A DNA stretch of 64,000 bases from Faecalicatena contorta (GCF_039521745.1 NZ_BAAACT010000168.1), one strand, 5' to 3'; positions 43,259-51,488 are shown, numbered from the stretch's first letter. Notes: generated by a model from the letters alone, not told the origin. A program made the numbers and translations.

Positions 43259-43378
43259 TATACAATATGCACCTTATTCTTAAATTAAAAGCCCTTCCGG
43301 TATAGCGCACACCTATAAAGAAGTAATACTTTCAATAATTTCCTCAAGGAGTTTTAAATCGTTTATTTCACAACGTCA

Positions 43379-43425
43379 TTGACAAGACGAAAAACTATCT
43401 ATATAATTAAACTTAGAGTTTAATT
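43379..43425 (+). promoter_or_regulatory. Consensus promoter overlapped by a TetR-type palindrome
   Basis: TTGACA (43379-43384), 17 nt, TATAAT (43402-43407). AATTAAACT (43405-43413) and AGTTTAATT (43417-43425) form a perfect 21-bp palindrome with a 3-nt centre covering the end of the -10 and the start site. It is placed for autorepression by the TetR protein that follows. Confidence 0.8.
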
Positions 43426-43442
43426 ATTGTATGGAGGAAAAC

Positions 43443-44087
43443 ATGGGACGAAGAAAGAAAGAGCCTAGAAGCGTACACAGGGAAAACATAGTATCTGCGG
43501 CATCTGCACTATTTATGGAAAAAGGCATTGCCGCGACTTCTATGGACGATATAGCGAAAGCCGCCGGATACAGCAAAGCAACATTGTATGTATATTTTGA
43601 AAATAAAGAGGAGATAGTCGGCATTTTAGTATTAAACAGTATGAAAAAACTTTATGACTATATATCCGCTGCTTTGGCGCAGCATGAAAGCACAGAAACA
43701 AGATACAGCTTTATCTGTCGAAGCCTGGTACAGTATCAGGAAGAATTTCCTTTTTATTTTAAAATGGTGTTGGACAAAATCAACATTGATTTTGAAAGCC
43801 AAGACTATTTGCCGGAAGAAAAGGAAACATATCAAATTGGGGAAGAAATCAATGAGAAAATAAAAGATTTTTTATTGTCCGGTATGGAAAAAGGGGATTT
43901 ACGGAGTGATTTGGAAATAATGCCTGCTATCTTTAGTTTTTGGGGTATGCTTTCCGGAACCATTCAGCTTGCCGTAAACAAAGAAGAATATATTAAAAAG
44001 TCAACGGGTTTATCTAAAAAGCAGTTTTTGGAATATGGGTTTTCACTTATCTATCATTCGATTGCAACTAAGGAGAAAAGATTATGA
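43443..44087 (+). CDS. TetR/AcrR-family transcriptional regulator
   Basis: A 214-residue regulator. The N-terminal helix-turn-helix is IVSAASALFMEKGIAATSMDDIAKAAGYSKATLYVYFENKEEI in type, with a helical ligand domain after about residue 60. The ATG at 43443 follows GGAGGAAAAC; the ATG at 43431 would overlap that site. Its promoter carries a perfect palindrome, so autoregulation is likely. It is translationally coupled (ATGA) to a flavin reductase gene, which it probably controls; the inducer is unknown. Confidence 0.9.
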   Translation: MGRRKKEPRSVHRENIVSAASALFMEKGIAATSMDDIAKAAGYSKATLYVYFENKEEIVGILVLNSMKKLYDYISAALAQHESTETRYSFICRSLVQYQEEFPFYFKMVLDKINIDFESQDYLPEEKETYQIGEEINEKIKDFLLSGMEKGDLRSDLEIMPAIFSFWGMLSGTIQLAVNKEEYIKKSTGLSKKQFLEYGFSLIYHSIATKEKRL

Positions 44088-44650
44088 GAAAAAATGCGCT
44101 TGCTATTTTAGGTAGTCCTCATGCAAATGGAACAACAGCAGCCATGTTAGATTTGGCAATTCATAAAGCGGAACAAGTGGGATATGCTGTAACAAAAATC
44201 AAACTGTATGAAAAGAAAATTTCTTTTTGCACAGGTTGCCGCGCTTGCATGGACACACATATTTGCATACAGAAAGATGACATGCAGGAAATTGCTGCGC
44301 TATTACATGAGTGCCAGCTTGTTATCCTTGCAGCCCCTGTTTATTGGGCAAATGTTCCGGCTCCTGTCAAAAATATGTTTGACCGATTATTGGGGACCGC
44401 TATGGAAGAAACAGATACATTTCCTAAACCACGTTTACAGGGCAAGAAATATTTGATTTTAACTTCCTGCAATACTCCTGCCCCTTTTTCATGGATATTC
44501 GGACAGAGCAGAGGGGCAATCCGCAATATGGACGAATTTTTCAAGACCGCAGGCATGAAACCGATAGGAAAAGTGGTGCGTGCAAATGCAAAGAATAAGA
44601 AAGAACTCCCTAAGCGGACAATGAAAAAGATTGAGAGGTGTCTGAAATAA
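44084..44650 (+). CDS. Flavodoxin-fold NAD(P)H-dependent FMN reductase
   Basis: A 188-residue flavoprotein of the NADPH-dependent FMN reductase / iron-sulfur flavoprotein group. ILGSPHANGTTAAML is the FMN phosphate loop, and VILAAPVYWANVPAPVKNMFDR is the conserved flavin-ring contact region. FCTGCRACMDTHICIQKDDM holds a Cys cluster as seen in such reductases. It overlaps the TetR gene by 4 nt, and an FMN-binding-domain frame follows at once, suggesting a small redox operon that may respond to quinones or electrophiles. Confidence 0.87.
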   Translation: MRKNALAILGSPHANGTTAAMLDLAIHKAEQVGYAVTKIKLYEKKISFCTGCRACMDTHICIQKDDMQEIAALLHECQLVILAAPVYWANVPAPVKNMFDRLLGTAMEETDTFPKPRLQGKKYLILTSCNTPAPFSWIFGQSRGAIRNMDEFFKTAGMKPIGKVVRANAKNKKELPKRTMKKIERCLK

Positions 44651-44672
44651 AATATTCCGAAAGAGAATCCTA

Positions 44673-45097
44673 TTGTTTGCAGTAATTTTGCTTTTCCTTA
44701 TCGGTTTGGTTTTTACCGCAGTTTATTTGAAGAGTGTGGCAGACTATAAAAAGGCAGTAAGGGAAACTACTTTTAGCAACATAAATATTTCCAATGTTTC
44801 CGACGGAGTTTATGTTGGAGAATATGACGTGGATTTTTTTATGCCAAGGTGGAAGTAACCGTTCAGGACGGAGTAATTACAAATATTGATATTCTGGAGC
44901 ATAAAAACGGACGTGGAAAATCCGCAGAAGTTGTTGCAGACAGAATCATGGAAGAACAGAAAATAGATGTTGACGCAGTATCAGGAGCAACAAATTCAAG
45001 CGTTGTCATAAAGAAAGCTGTCGAAAATGCCTACCTCATGTACAAAATATCATTGTACATGAGGTTTTCATTTCGCTCCCTGTTTGTCAGCCGTTAG
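44673..45097 (+). pseudogene. FMN-binding-domain protein interrupted by a frameshift at a T7 run
   Basis: Two overlapping frames together make one small membrane-anchored FMN-binding protein. The first (from 44673) has a transmembrane helix then VSDGVYVGEYDVDFF and stops at 44858. The second continues as AKVEVTVQDGVITNIDIL and DAVSGATNSSVVIKKAVENA, the classic FMN-binding motif with the SGATxSS flavin-attachment Thr. The switch is at seven Ts (44834-44840); one extra T restores a single frame. The start is uncertain: the codon is TTG, and the frame extends upstream to an ATA at 44652. This could be a sequencing error, a phase-variable tract or real decay. Confidence 0.75.
45034..45076 (+). 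terminator. Terminator hairpin lying within the last codons of the FMN-binding frame
   Basis: cctcatgtacaa (45034-45045) and ttgtacatgagg (45053-45064) are perfect 12-bp arms with a 7-nt loop followed by TTTTCATTTC. The frame reads through it to 45097, so the original protein may have ended earlier. Confidence 0.65.
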
Positions 45098-45266
45098 ATT
45101 AGTGTCACTCTAATATTTCCTTATTGGCGTTCATCTTAGCCTGTTCCCTTTGTTTCTTATGTCAAAGAACCACTGATGAAAAGAGAAACTTAAAAACAAT
45201 TATAAAATAAATGGTCGAATATGCTCTTTTTGGGAGCGTTATTAATAACTATTGAACAACCGTCAA

Positions 45267-45275
45267 TGATATAAT
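45267..45275 (+). promoter_or_regulatory. Candidate extended -10 promoter upstream of GH2
   Basis: TGATATAAT (45267-45275) is an extended -10 element about 115 nt before the GH2 start. No good -35 was found. The rest of 45098-45389 shows no gene or strong structure. Confidence 0.35.
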
Positions 45276-45389
45276 AAACCAAAACTAAAGGCGAGCATGT
45301 TCAAATCGAATCATTTTCAGACACAGAAACATACTTTCCTGACAAACAACGAACCAGAGATACAGTAAAAATAGATAAGGAGACAACAA

Positions 45390-48119
45390 ATGAGATATAA
45401 TTTTGACAGAGAATGGAAGTTTTCACTGGGGGACTTTGGTATTTTACCGGAATCTATGTCACATGGAGCCGTCTATGGTTTTTCAAAAGCCGGCGGGATT
45501 ACAGGCGCTGCGGCTCTGGAATTTGATGATTCGCTCTGGGAGACAGTCGATCTGCCCCATGACTGGCAGCACAGCCAGGACTTTGATCTTACTGCCCCCG
45601 CAGACCATGGATACCGCAGGGGACTCAAAGGCTGGTACCGCAAAAAATTCTGTTTAGATGAATGTGACAAAGAGCGTTCACTCAGCCTGGTTTTTGACGG
45701 AATTGCAGGCATAACTGATATATACCTGAACGGATGTAAGCTGTATCATAATGAAAGCCGCTACAATAGCTTTTGTGTGGATATTACAGACATTGCAAAT
45801 TACGGGAAAAAGCCGAATATTCTTGCAGTGGAGATTGACTGCAGCATCTGGGAGGGCTGGTGGTATGAAGGCTCTGGGATATACCGGCATGTCTGGCTGT
45901 TGAAGGAGCCTCTGGTACATCCGGTTTACAGCGGTATCTTTGTGCGGCCGGAACGGGTAAATGACGGCTGGAAGACGCATATAGAGGCCGAGTTTGAAAA
46001 TGCATCCGGGGAAGAGCAGCGGTATCATTGCATCGTGGAACTGTGTGATGAGGATGGGAATGTACTGCCGGATATGCAATACAGCACAGAGGGAACGGCA
46101 CAAGCGTTTGGGAGATTCAAGGTATGCTGTGAAATGGAAATAGAGGATCCCGTTTTGTGGGATATTGACCGCCCATATCTCTACCACTGTAAGGTGCGGC
46201 TGAAGGATGGGGAAAACATGGATGAAACAGACATCCCCTATGGTTACCGGATAATAAAAATCGATGCAGACAAGGGATTTTGGCTGAATGGGCGGAAGGT
46301 GAAGCTTCTGGGGACATGTAACCATCAGGATCATGCCGGAATCGGAGCCGCACTGCCGGATGAAGTTCAGAGATACCGTCTGAAAATTCTAAAGGATATG
46401 GGCTGTAATGCCTATCGGTGCGTCCACCATAACCCAACACCGGAACTGCTTGACCTATGTGACCGGATGGGAATTCTGGTTATGGATGAAAACCGGACAT
46501 TCAGTACGGCGGAGGACGCAATGCGGCGGCTTAGGGGGATGGTGCGGCGGGACAGGAACCATCCGTGCGTTGTCATATATTCCGTATTTAATGAGGAACC
46601 GCTGCAGGGCACCGCAAAGGGAAGAAAGATAGCAGAAAGGATGACGACCCAAATAAAAGTGCTCGATCCGGACCGCCCTGTACTGGGTGCGTTTAACGGC
46701 GGTTATATGGAGGAAGAAGGGGCAGCCACAGTATTTGACATCACAGGTATTAATTATTATACGGACAGTTACGATGCTTTTCATAAAAAATTCCCGCAGC
46801 AGCCGGTTGTAGCGTCAGAATTAGTGTCCGCATTTTCTACAAGAGATACTTACAGAGATAATGAGGAGGAACAGGTATTCAGCAATTATGATGAAAAAAC
46901 GGCTCCCTGGGGAGAAACAGTGCGGGCAGCCAATGAGTCCGTTTTATCCAGAGACTTTATTATGGGGATGTTTGTATGGACCGGATTTGATTACCGGGGG
47001 GAACCCTCTCCTTATGAATGGCCGAGTGTAAGCTCTCATTTCGGAATGATAGATACCTGTGGATTTCCCAAGGATACTTATTATCTATACCAGGCCTGCT
47101 GGAAGAATCAGACAGTACTCCATATTCTGCCGCATTGGAACCACAAAAGAGGAGAGACAGTACGGGTGATGACTTTCAGTAATTGTGAGGAAGTGGAACT
47201 CTTCTTGAATGGGCGGTCTATGGGCAGAAAGAAAAATGAGATATATGAACAGTGCGCCTGGGAGCTTGAATTTGAGCCGGGAACGCTGCGTGCGGAAGGC
47301 TATATCTCAGAAAAGCAGGTTATAGAGGCAGAACGTAAAACCGCAGGGGAAGCCGTTTCAATCCGGGTAGAATCCAATCGCAATTATGTGAATTACAGTA
47401 CAAAGGATGCGCTGATATTAAACATATCGGCGGTTGATGCGAAAGGGGAAGTCCAGCCCTCGGAGGAGGGATATATAAAGGCTGCCGTTTCGGGGGCGAA
47501 GCTGCTCGGGGCAGGAAACGGCGATCCGAACAATCATGACCGTGAGGAAGACGGGCGGGTCAGGTTATTCCGCGGACGCTGTCAGATCATACTGCAGGCC
47601 GAGGATCAGGAGTACCTGCAGGTAACATTAGTTTCTGAGAAATTGAGGGAGTACACCGGAAAGTGGGAGATCCGCAGAGCGGAAGACGAAAAAGAAATAT
47701 TGAGTGTGGATGCGGTGTTTGTGGGCGGCTGGAGGATGTCGCATAAAGCAGTGAGGGAAAAACCGGATCTGCACCTGAGTATGGATAAGTCTGATATGAA
47801 CACGCTGGAACCTGTTGAATTCGAGGGAAAGGCACAGTCACAGTTATCCGGAAAAGACGGTTGGTACTGCCTATACCGGTCGACAGAGATTTCGCAAAAG
47901 GACGCTGGAAAAACCCTATGCTTTCACAAGGCGGCAGGCGATGTTGAAGTGTATCTGGGGGAGGAATGTCTGGCCCGAAAAACTTTTGTAATGCCCGGTG
48001 AACTGACGGTAACAATTCCAAGTCGGGCCGGGGAAAACTGTGTGCTGTCCGTGATTGTAAGAAATACGGCGGCGGACCGGAAAGCGGGAATATTCGAACC
48101 GGTGTTATTGATTCCATGA
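45390..48119 (+). CDS. Glycoside hydrolase family 2 protein (beta-galactosidase/beta-glucuronidase type)
   Basis: A 909-residue GH2 enzyme. An N-terminal jelly roll (WETVDLPHDWQHSQDF; GWYRKKF) is followed by an immunoglobulin-like domain and a TIM barrel. The acid/base is Glu402 (VFNEEP) and the nucleophile is Glu477 (VVASELVSAF). C-terminal beta domains follow from about residue 590, including a DUF4982-like segment. No signal peptide, so it acts on an imported glycoside; the bond split may be beta-galactosyl, beta-glucuronyl or other. It is monocistronic with no adjacent transporter or regulator. AAGGAGACAAC precedes the ATG. Confidence 0.88.
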   Translation: MRYNFDREWKFSLGDFGILPESMSHGAVYGFSKAGGITGAAALEFDDSLWETVDLPHDWQHSQDFDLTAPADHGYRRGLKGWYRKKFCLDECDKERSLSLVFDGIAGITDIYLNGCKLYHNESRYNSFCVDITDIANYGKKPNILAVEIDCSIWEGWWYEGSGIYRHVWLLKEPLVHPVYSGIFVRPERVNDGWKTHIEAEFENASGEEQRYHCIVELCDEDGNVLPDMQYSTEGTAQAFGRFKVCCEMEIEDPVLWDIDRPYLYHCKVRLKDGENMDETDIPYGYRIIKIDADKGFWLNGRKVKLLGTCNHQDHAGIGAALPDEVQRYRLKILKDMGCNAYRCVHHNPTPELLDLCDRMGILVMDENRTFSTAEDAMRRLRGMVRRDRNHPCVVIYSVFNEEPLQGTAKGRKIAERMTTQIKVLDPDRPVLGAFNGGYMEEEGAATVFDITGINYYTDSYDAFHKKFPQQPVVASELVSAFSTRDTYRDNEEEQVFSNYDEKTAPWGETVRAANESVLSRDFIMGMFVWTGFDYRGEPSPYEWPSVSSHFGMIDTCGFPKDTYYLYQACWKNQTVLHILPHWNHKRGETVRVMTFSNCEEVELFLNGRSMGRKKNEIYEQCAWELEFEPGTLRAEGYISEKQVIEAERKTAGEAVSIRVESNRNYVNYSTKDALILNISAVDAKGEVQPSEEGYIKAAVSGAKLLGAGNGDPNNHDREEDGRVRLFRGRCQIILQAEDQEYLQVTLVSEKLREYTGKWEIRRAEDEKEILSVDAVFVGGWRMSHKAVREKPDLHLSMDKSDMNTLEPVEFEGKAQSQLSGKDGWYCLYRSTEISQKDAGKTLCFHKAAGDVEVYLGEECLARKTFVMPGELTVTIPSRAGENCVLSVIVRNTAADRKAGIFEPVLLIP

Positions 48120-48153
48120 CGGATATACAGAAGCTCCGAAAAACTGCAAAATT

Positions 48154-48239
48154 CCATCTGATTGTGTTAGAATAGAGAAAGATAAAGGTTACTATACACG
48201 GCCTATGGGGCGTGCATAGTAACAGATAAAATCAGATGG
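48154..48239 (+). promoter_or_regulatory. Nested palindromes covering the Nudix gene leader (dispersed repeat family 2)
   Basis: gttactatacacg (48188-48200) and cgtgcatagtaac (48211-48223) form a 13-bp stem with one mismatch. Outside it CCATCTGATT (48154-48163) pairs with AATCAGATGG (48230-48239), whose end abuts the GGAG ribosome site. In RNA this could fold the leader into one long stem. The inner palindrome resembles sites near 39535 and 54890. Confidence 0.55.
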
Positions 48240-48250
48240 GAGATGGAAAA

Positions 48251-49270
48251 ATGTTTAAATTGAGTACATTATGTTATATTGAAAAAGATAACCGTTACCT
48301 GATGCTGCACCGGACCGTGAAAGAGAATGATGTGAATAAGGATAAATGGATCGGTGTGGGCGGGCATTTCGAGGACAGGGAGAGCCCGGAGGAATGCCTG
48401 CTCAGAGAGGTTTGGGAAGAGACCGGCTTTATCCTGACCTCCTACAAATACCGTGGGCTTGTTACCTTTGTGTATGGTGAAGACACGGTTGAATATATGT
48501 CGTTGTATACTGCAGACGGCTTTACAGGCGAGCAGACTGCCTGCGATGAAGGGGAACTGGAGTGGGTAGATAAGAAAGAAGTCCTGGGCCTGAATCTATG
48601 GGAAGGGGACAAGATTTTTTTCCGCCTTCTGGACGAGGGCAGAGAATTCTTTTCTCTTAAGCTTGTATATGATGAGACGGATACGCTCCAATATGCGGCG
48701 CTGGACGGAAAAGAGATGGAATTATTCGATATACTGAATCCCGACGGCAGTAAGACAGGGATTGTCAGGGAGCGGGGCGTTGCCCACAGAGAGGGCAGCC
48801 TTCATGCTGCCTCACATATATGGGTGGTGCGGAAAAAGGAAAAGGGCGGTTATGATGTTCTTCTGCAAAAACGCAGCGCTGTCAAAGATTCGAATGCCGG
48901 ATGCTACGATATTTCATCCGCAGGACATGTGGCGGCAGGGGATGAATATTTGACTACTGCGGTAAGAGAGCTTAAGGAGGAGCTTGGACTCCGGGCAGCG
49001 CCTAAAGATCTGAAGTTTATAGGTATTCACCATGGCGGGTTCGAGGACGTATTCTATGGCATGCCCTTCAAAGATGACGAGCTCAGCGCCGTGTATGTGT
49101 ACAGTGAACCTGTGGACGTCGAGGGACTGAGGTTGCAGCAGGAAGAGGTGGAAGAAGTGATATGGATGGATTACGGCGATTGCCGCAGGGGGATCCTGGA
49201 CGGAACACTTGACAACTGTATTTATATAGAAGAGTTCGAGATGGTAGGAAAATATCTTGGGGTGCTGTAG
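48251..49270 (+). CDS. Double Nudix hydrolase (MutT-like plus Idi-like domains)
   Basis: A 339-residue protein with two complete Nudix boxes. The first (GHFEDRESPEECLLREVWEETGF) fits G-x5-E-x7-REUxEExGU in a MutT/8-oxo-dGTP-type domain starting FKLSTLCYIEKDNRYLMLHR. The second (GHVAAGDEYLTTAVRELKEELGL, about residues 220-242) lies in a domain resembling isopentenyl-diphosphate isomerase-like Nudix proteins (ELFDILNPDGSKTG...HREGSLHAASHIWVV). It may cleave damaged nucleotides and another diphosphate. The ATG at 48251 is chosen with GGGAGATGG upstream; an ATG 5 codons earlier is possible. Confidence 0.87.
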   Translation: MFKLSTLCYIEKDNRYLMLHRTVKENDVNKDKWIGVGGHFEDRESPEECLLREVWEETGFILTSYKYRGLVTFVYGEDTVEYMSLYTADGFTGEQTACDEGELEWVDKKEVLGLNLWEGDKIFFRLLDEGREFFSLKLVYDETDTLQYAALDGKEMELFDILNPDGSKTGIVRERGVAHREGSLHAASHIWVVRKKEKGGYDVLLQKRSAVKDSNAGCYDISSAGHVAAGDEYLTTAVRELKEELGLRAAPKDLKFIGIHHGGFEDVFYGMPFKDDELSAVYVYSEPVDVEGLRLQQEEVEEVIWMDYGDCRRGILDGTLDNCIYIEEFEMVGKYLGVL

Positions 49271-49286
49271 CTGCCGGGGACTCCGG

Positions 49287-49323
49287 CCTCCGTCAGACCG
49301 TACCGTGCAGCGGCCTGACGGGG
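49287..49323. terminator. Hairpin between convergent genes
   Basis: CCTCCGTCAGACCG (49287-49300) pairs with CGGCCTGACGGGG (49311-49323) with one mismatch. It lies between the Nudix gene and the convergent DeoR gene; no T-tract follows. Confidence 0.5.
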
Positions 49324-49350
49324 GATGATACCTGTATGATCCGTTTCGCT

Positions 49351-50142
49351 CTAACAGAGAATCAATCCCGGATTGATCTTTTCTAATTTTTCTTTTTTAT
49401 CTGGGTCCAATTCATTATCAGTCAGAATGTAGTCAAAATCTGAAAGCTCCGCGTATTTTACAAAGCTGTTTCCGGCAAATTTTGTGTGATCCGCCATAAG
49501 AAAGGAGCAGCTGCTCTGCTCACGGAAGGTTCTTTTCAGCGCAGCATCCAGCTCATCCGTAGTGGTGATGCCAAAATCCAGTGAACAGAACATCGTACCT
49601 ACAAAGCTTTTATCCACATGATAATGCCTGCAGAATTCTATGGTCGAAAGGTCTAGAGTACCGCCGATCTGCTCCTGATAAGTTCCGGGCGCAACAATGA
49701 GCCTGATTTTCCGGTTGGTGCTGAGCTGCTGGATGGCAGAGAGGGAATTCGTAATCAGCGTGGCGTGGATGTCAGGAAAGTATTTTATAAGCTGGATGGT
49801 GGTGGTGCCTGAATCCAGGAAAATGGTGTCGCCTTCTTTTATAAAGCTGGCGGCCTTTTTTCCGATTGATTGTTTGTACTGCCTCATTTTTTCATTGCGG
49901 GACGAAAAATTCGGAACCACTGCTCTGTTTTTACTTAGATGGGCGCCGCCGTAGTGGGTCTCCAGGATTCCCTGCCTGGCAAAGAAGTGAAGGTCCCGAC
50001 GGATTGTCATGGGAGAAACGGAAAATGCCTGTGCCAGTTCATTGACAGACACCTCCCCATTTTCCTCCAGGATCTGCAGAATTTTCTGGCGCCGTCCGAT
50101 TCCGTCAAGATTTGTTTGATCTGGTTTGTTTTGATGATTCAT
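49351..50142 (-). CDS. DeoR/GlpR-family transcriptional regulator
   Basis: A 263-residue regulator. The helix-turn-helix is RRQKILQILEENGEVSVNELAQAFSVSPMTIRRDLHF, typical of DeoR repressors of sugar operons. The C-terminal domain has the phosphosugar-sensing DSGTTTIQLIKYF and ITNSLSAI, plus GTMFCSLDFGITTTDELDAALKR. The start at 50142 follows AAAGGAG with 10-nt spacing. It is divergent from a HAD phosphatase gene across a short region with palindromic AAACATT repeats, and probably controls both. The effector is unknown. Confidence 0.9.
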   Translation of the reverse strand: MNHQNKPDQTNLDGIGRRQKILQILEENGEVSVNELAQAFSVSPMTIRRDLHFFARQGILETHYGGAHLSKNRAVVPNFSSRNEKMRQYKQSIGKKAASFIKEGDTIFLDSGTTTIQLIKYFPDIHATLITNSLSAIQQLSTNRKIRLIVAPGTYQEQIGGTLDLSTIEFCRHYHVDKSFVGTMFCSLDFGITTTDELDAALKRTFREQSSCSFLMADHTKFAGNSFVKYAELSDFDYILTDNELDPDKKEKLEKINPGLILC

Positions 50143-50184
50143 AGCACATAATCTCCTTTGAAAATGGATGAATAAAACATAAAT

Positions 50185-50202
50185 AAACATTAATAAATGT
50201 TT
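50185..50202. promoter_or_regulatory. Candidate DeoR operator
   Basis: AAACATT (50185-50191) and AATGTTT (50196-50202) are perfect arms around AATA, and further AAAACAT/AAACATT direct repeats precede them. It lies in the divergent DeoR/HAD promoter region. Confidence 0.5.
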
Positions 50203-50261
50203 CTATATGTGTTATTATAAACCTGTAACAAACAGAAAGCAAGGCAGGAGGAACAGGAGAT

Positions 50262-50903
50262 TTGAAATATGACGCAGTGATTTTTGACGTAGATGGAACT
50301 TTAATTGATACGGAGAATACGATTTTACTGTCTTTACAGCACATGCTGCTGCGGATGACGGGGAAAATGTACCGGCCTGAGGAACTCTATTTCGCTTTGG
50401 GAATTCCAGGCGCCAGGGCCCTGGAGCTGCTTGGACTAGAGGAGGCGGACAAAGCGATGAAGATGTGGCTGGACTACAGCGCCAGATATGAATTTCTCCA
50501 AAAACCTTTCGAGGGAATTCCTGAAACACTGCAGCGCCTGAAAGACGCAGGCCTCAGATTAGGGATCGTAACGTCCAGGACCAGGGAAGAGTTTAAGAAG
50601 AGCGTGGAAAGATATGATTTTGTCCGGAAACTTGAAGTCATCATCTGTGCGGATGACACGAAAAAACATAAACCGGATGCGGAGCCACTTCTCGCAGCGC
50701 TGGAAAAGCTTGATCTTGCACCTTCCCGTGCGCTGTATGTGGGAGATTCCACGTACGACATGGCTTGTGCCAAAGCAGCAGGTGTCCACGGGGCATTGGC
50801 GCTTTGGGGGGCTCACGAGACGGAAAAGATCCCTTCTGTATACCGTCTGGCGGATCCGGAGGACATTACAAGGATTTTGCTGCAGATGAAGGAAGTTTCT
50901 TAA
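50262..50903 (+). CDS. HAD-family hydrolase (phosphatase)
   Basis: A 213-residue HAD superfamily member of the phosphoglycolate phosphatase/beta-phosphoglucomutase type. Motif I is FDVDGTLID with the nucleophile Asp, motif II is the Thr/Ser of LGIVTSRT, the Lys is in KKHKPD and motif IV is YVGDSTYDM. An alpha-helical cap lies between motif I and II. The start is TTG at 50262, well placed after GGAGGAACAGGAGA. It dephosphorylates a sugar phosphate or similar metabolite; substrate is not inferable. A long inverted repeat begins 62 nt after its stop. Confidence 0.87.
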   Translation: MKYDAVIFDVDGTLIDTENTILLSLQHMLLRMTGKMYRPEELYFALGIPGARALELLGLEEADKAMKMWLDYSARYEFLQKPFEGIPETLQRLKDAGLRLGIVTSRTREEFKKSVERYDFVRKLEVIICADDTKKHKPDAEPLLAALEKLDLAPSRALYVGDSTYDMACAKAAGVHGALALWGAHETEKIPSVYRLADPEDITRILLQMKEVS

Positions 50904-50965
50904 TACACCTACCTGGATGGAGGCGTCTGCCGGAATGTGTTGCAGGAAGTGTCTGTCCTGTAGGA

Positions 50966-51152
50966 AATACGATCCATTGTGCGGAGAAGCAGTGAGAGGA
51001 AATCTGCAAAATCAGCCGGAGCCGAACACATTCACCCCTTAATCAGATGATTAAGATCCTCAAGTGTTTTGATAAGCTGCCCTGGCAGTACTATTATTCC
51101 GGCTGATTTTGCAGATTTCCTCTTACTGCTTCTTTGCACAGCGAATTGTATT
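50966..51152 (+). repeat. Giant forked hairpin, element C
   Basis: Left arm 50966-51020 and right arm 51098-51152 pair over 55 nt with 7 differences, five of which remain G.U pairs in a plus-strand RNA and two of which are A-C. The 77-nt apex holds CTTAATCA/TGATTAAG (51038-51045, 51048-51055) inside AACAC/GTGTT, and a short CTGC/GCAG hairpin (51077-51088). It lies between the HAD gene and the pflB leader. No coding or transposase sequence is seen. Confidence 0.75.
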
Positions 51153-51157
51153 CAGAA

Positions 51158-51196
51158 AAAATTTATCGATAAAATTTATCGATGAAATTTATCAAA
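51158..51196. promoter_or_regulatory. Three AAATTTATC repeats forming a palindrome upstream of the pflB promoter
   Basis: aaatttatcgat-type units occur three times. The first two create a perfect 19-bp palindrome ATCGATAAA/TTTATCGAT (51165-51183) with one central base. Lying just upstream of the -35, they are a candidate site for an anaerobic or redox regulator; no known Fnr or Rex consensus fits. Confidence 0.5.
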
Positions 51197-51203
51197 AAAT
51201 ATG

Positions 51204-51233
51204 TTGCATTTTATTCGACTTTGTGTTTATACT
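51204..51233 (+). promoter_or_regulatory. Promoter of the pflB operon
   Basis: TTGCAT (51204-51209), 18 nt, TATACT (51228-51233). Transcription would begin near 51240, giving the leader that contains the riboswitch. Confidence 0.6.
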
Positions 51234-51271
51234 GAAAGTACGACATAAGTATTTAGGCTTCGTGGAAAACT

Positions 51272-51376
51272 GAAATGTTCTATGTGACTGACGGAAAAGT
51301 GGAGTATACCACATGGGAGCATAGGATAGAACGCCGACCGTCTGGGCAGCTCAATGATTTGGGCTGCCTTTTTTGT
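51272..51376 (+). ncRNA. ZTP (pfl) riboswitch with overlapping terminator
   Basis: All hallmarks of the ZTP/pfl class are present. P1 is GTTCTAT (51277-51283) with ATAGAAC (51326-51332). The conserved GTGACTGACGGAAA is followed by hairpin GTGG/CCAC (51299-51312), then ATGGGAGC, and the 3' core GCCGACCGTCTGGGC (51333-51347). GACGG (51290-51294) can pair with CCGTC (51338-51342), a covarying version of the usual GGCGG/CCGCC pseudoknot. The core runs into a terminator (ggcagc/gctgcc stem, 51345-51368, then six Ts). ZTP accumulates when 10-formyl-tetrahydrofolate is low, and binding should prevent termination. Target is pflB, which makes formate. Confidence 0.9.
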
Positions 51377-51488
51377 TTTTAACTTAGTGTGCATTGGTAT
51401 TGTCTGCATGGTATCAGAGGGAGGAACGAGAAAGGCAGCGGGATGATTGGGAGAAATTTAATGACCTTGATAAATGGAGGATAATGTC

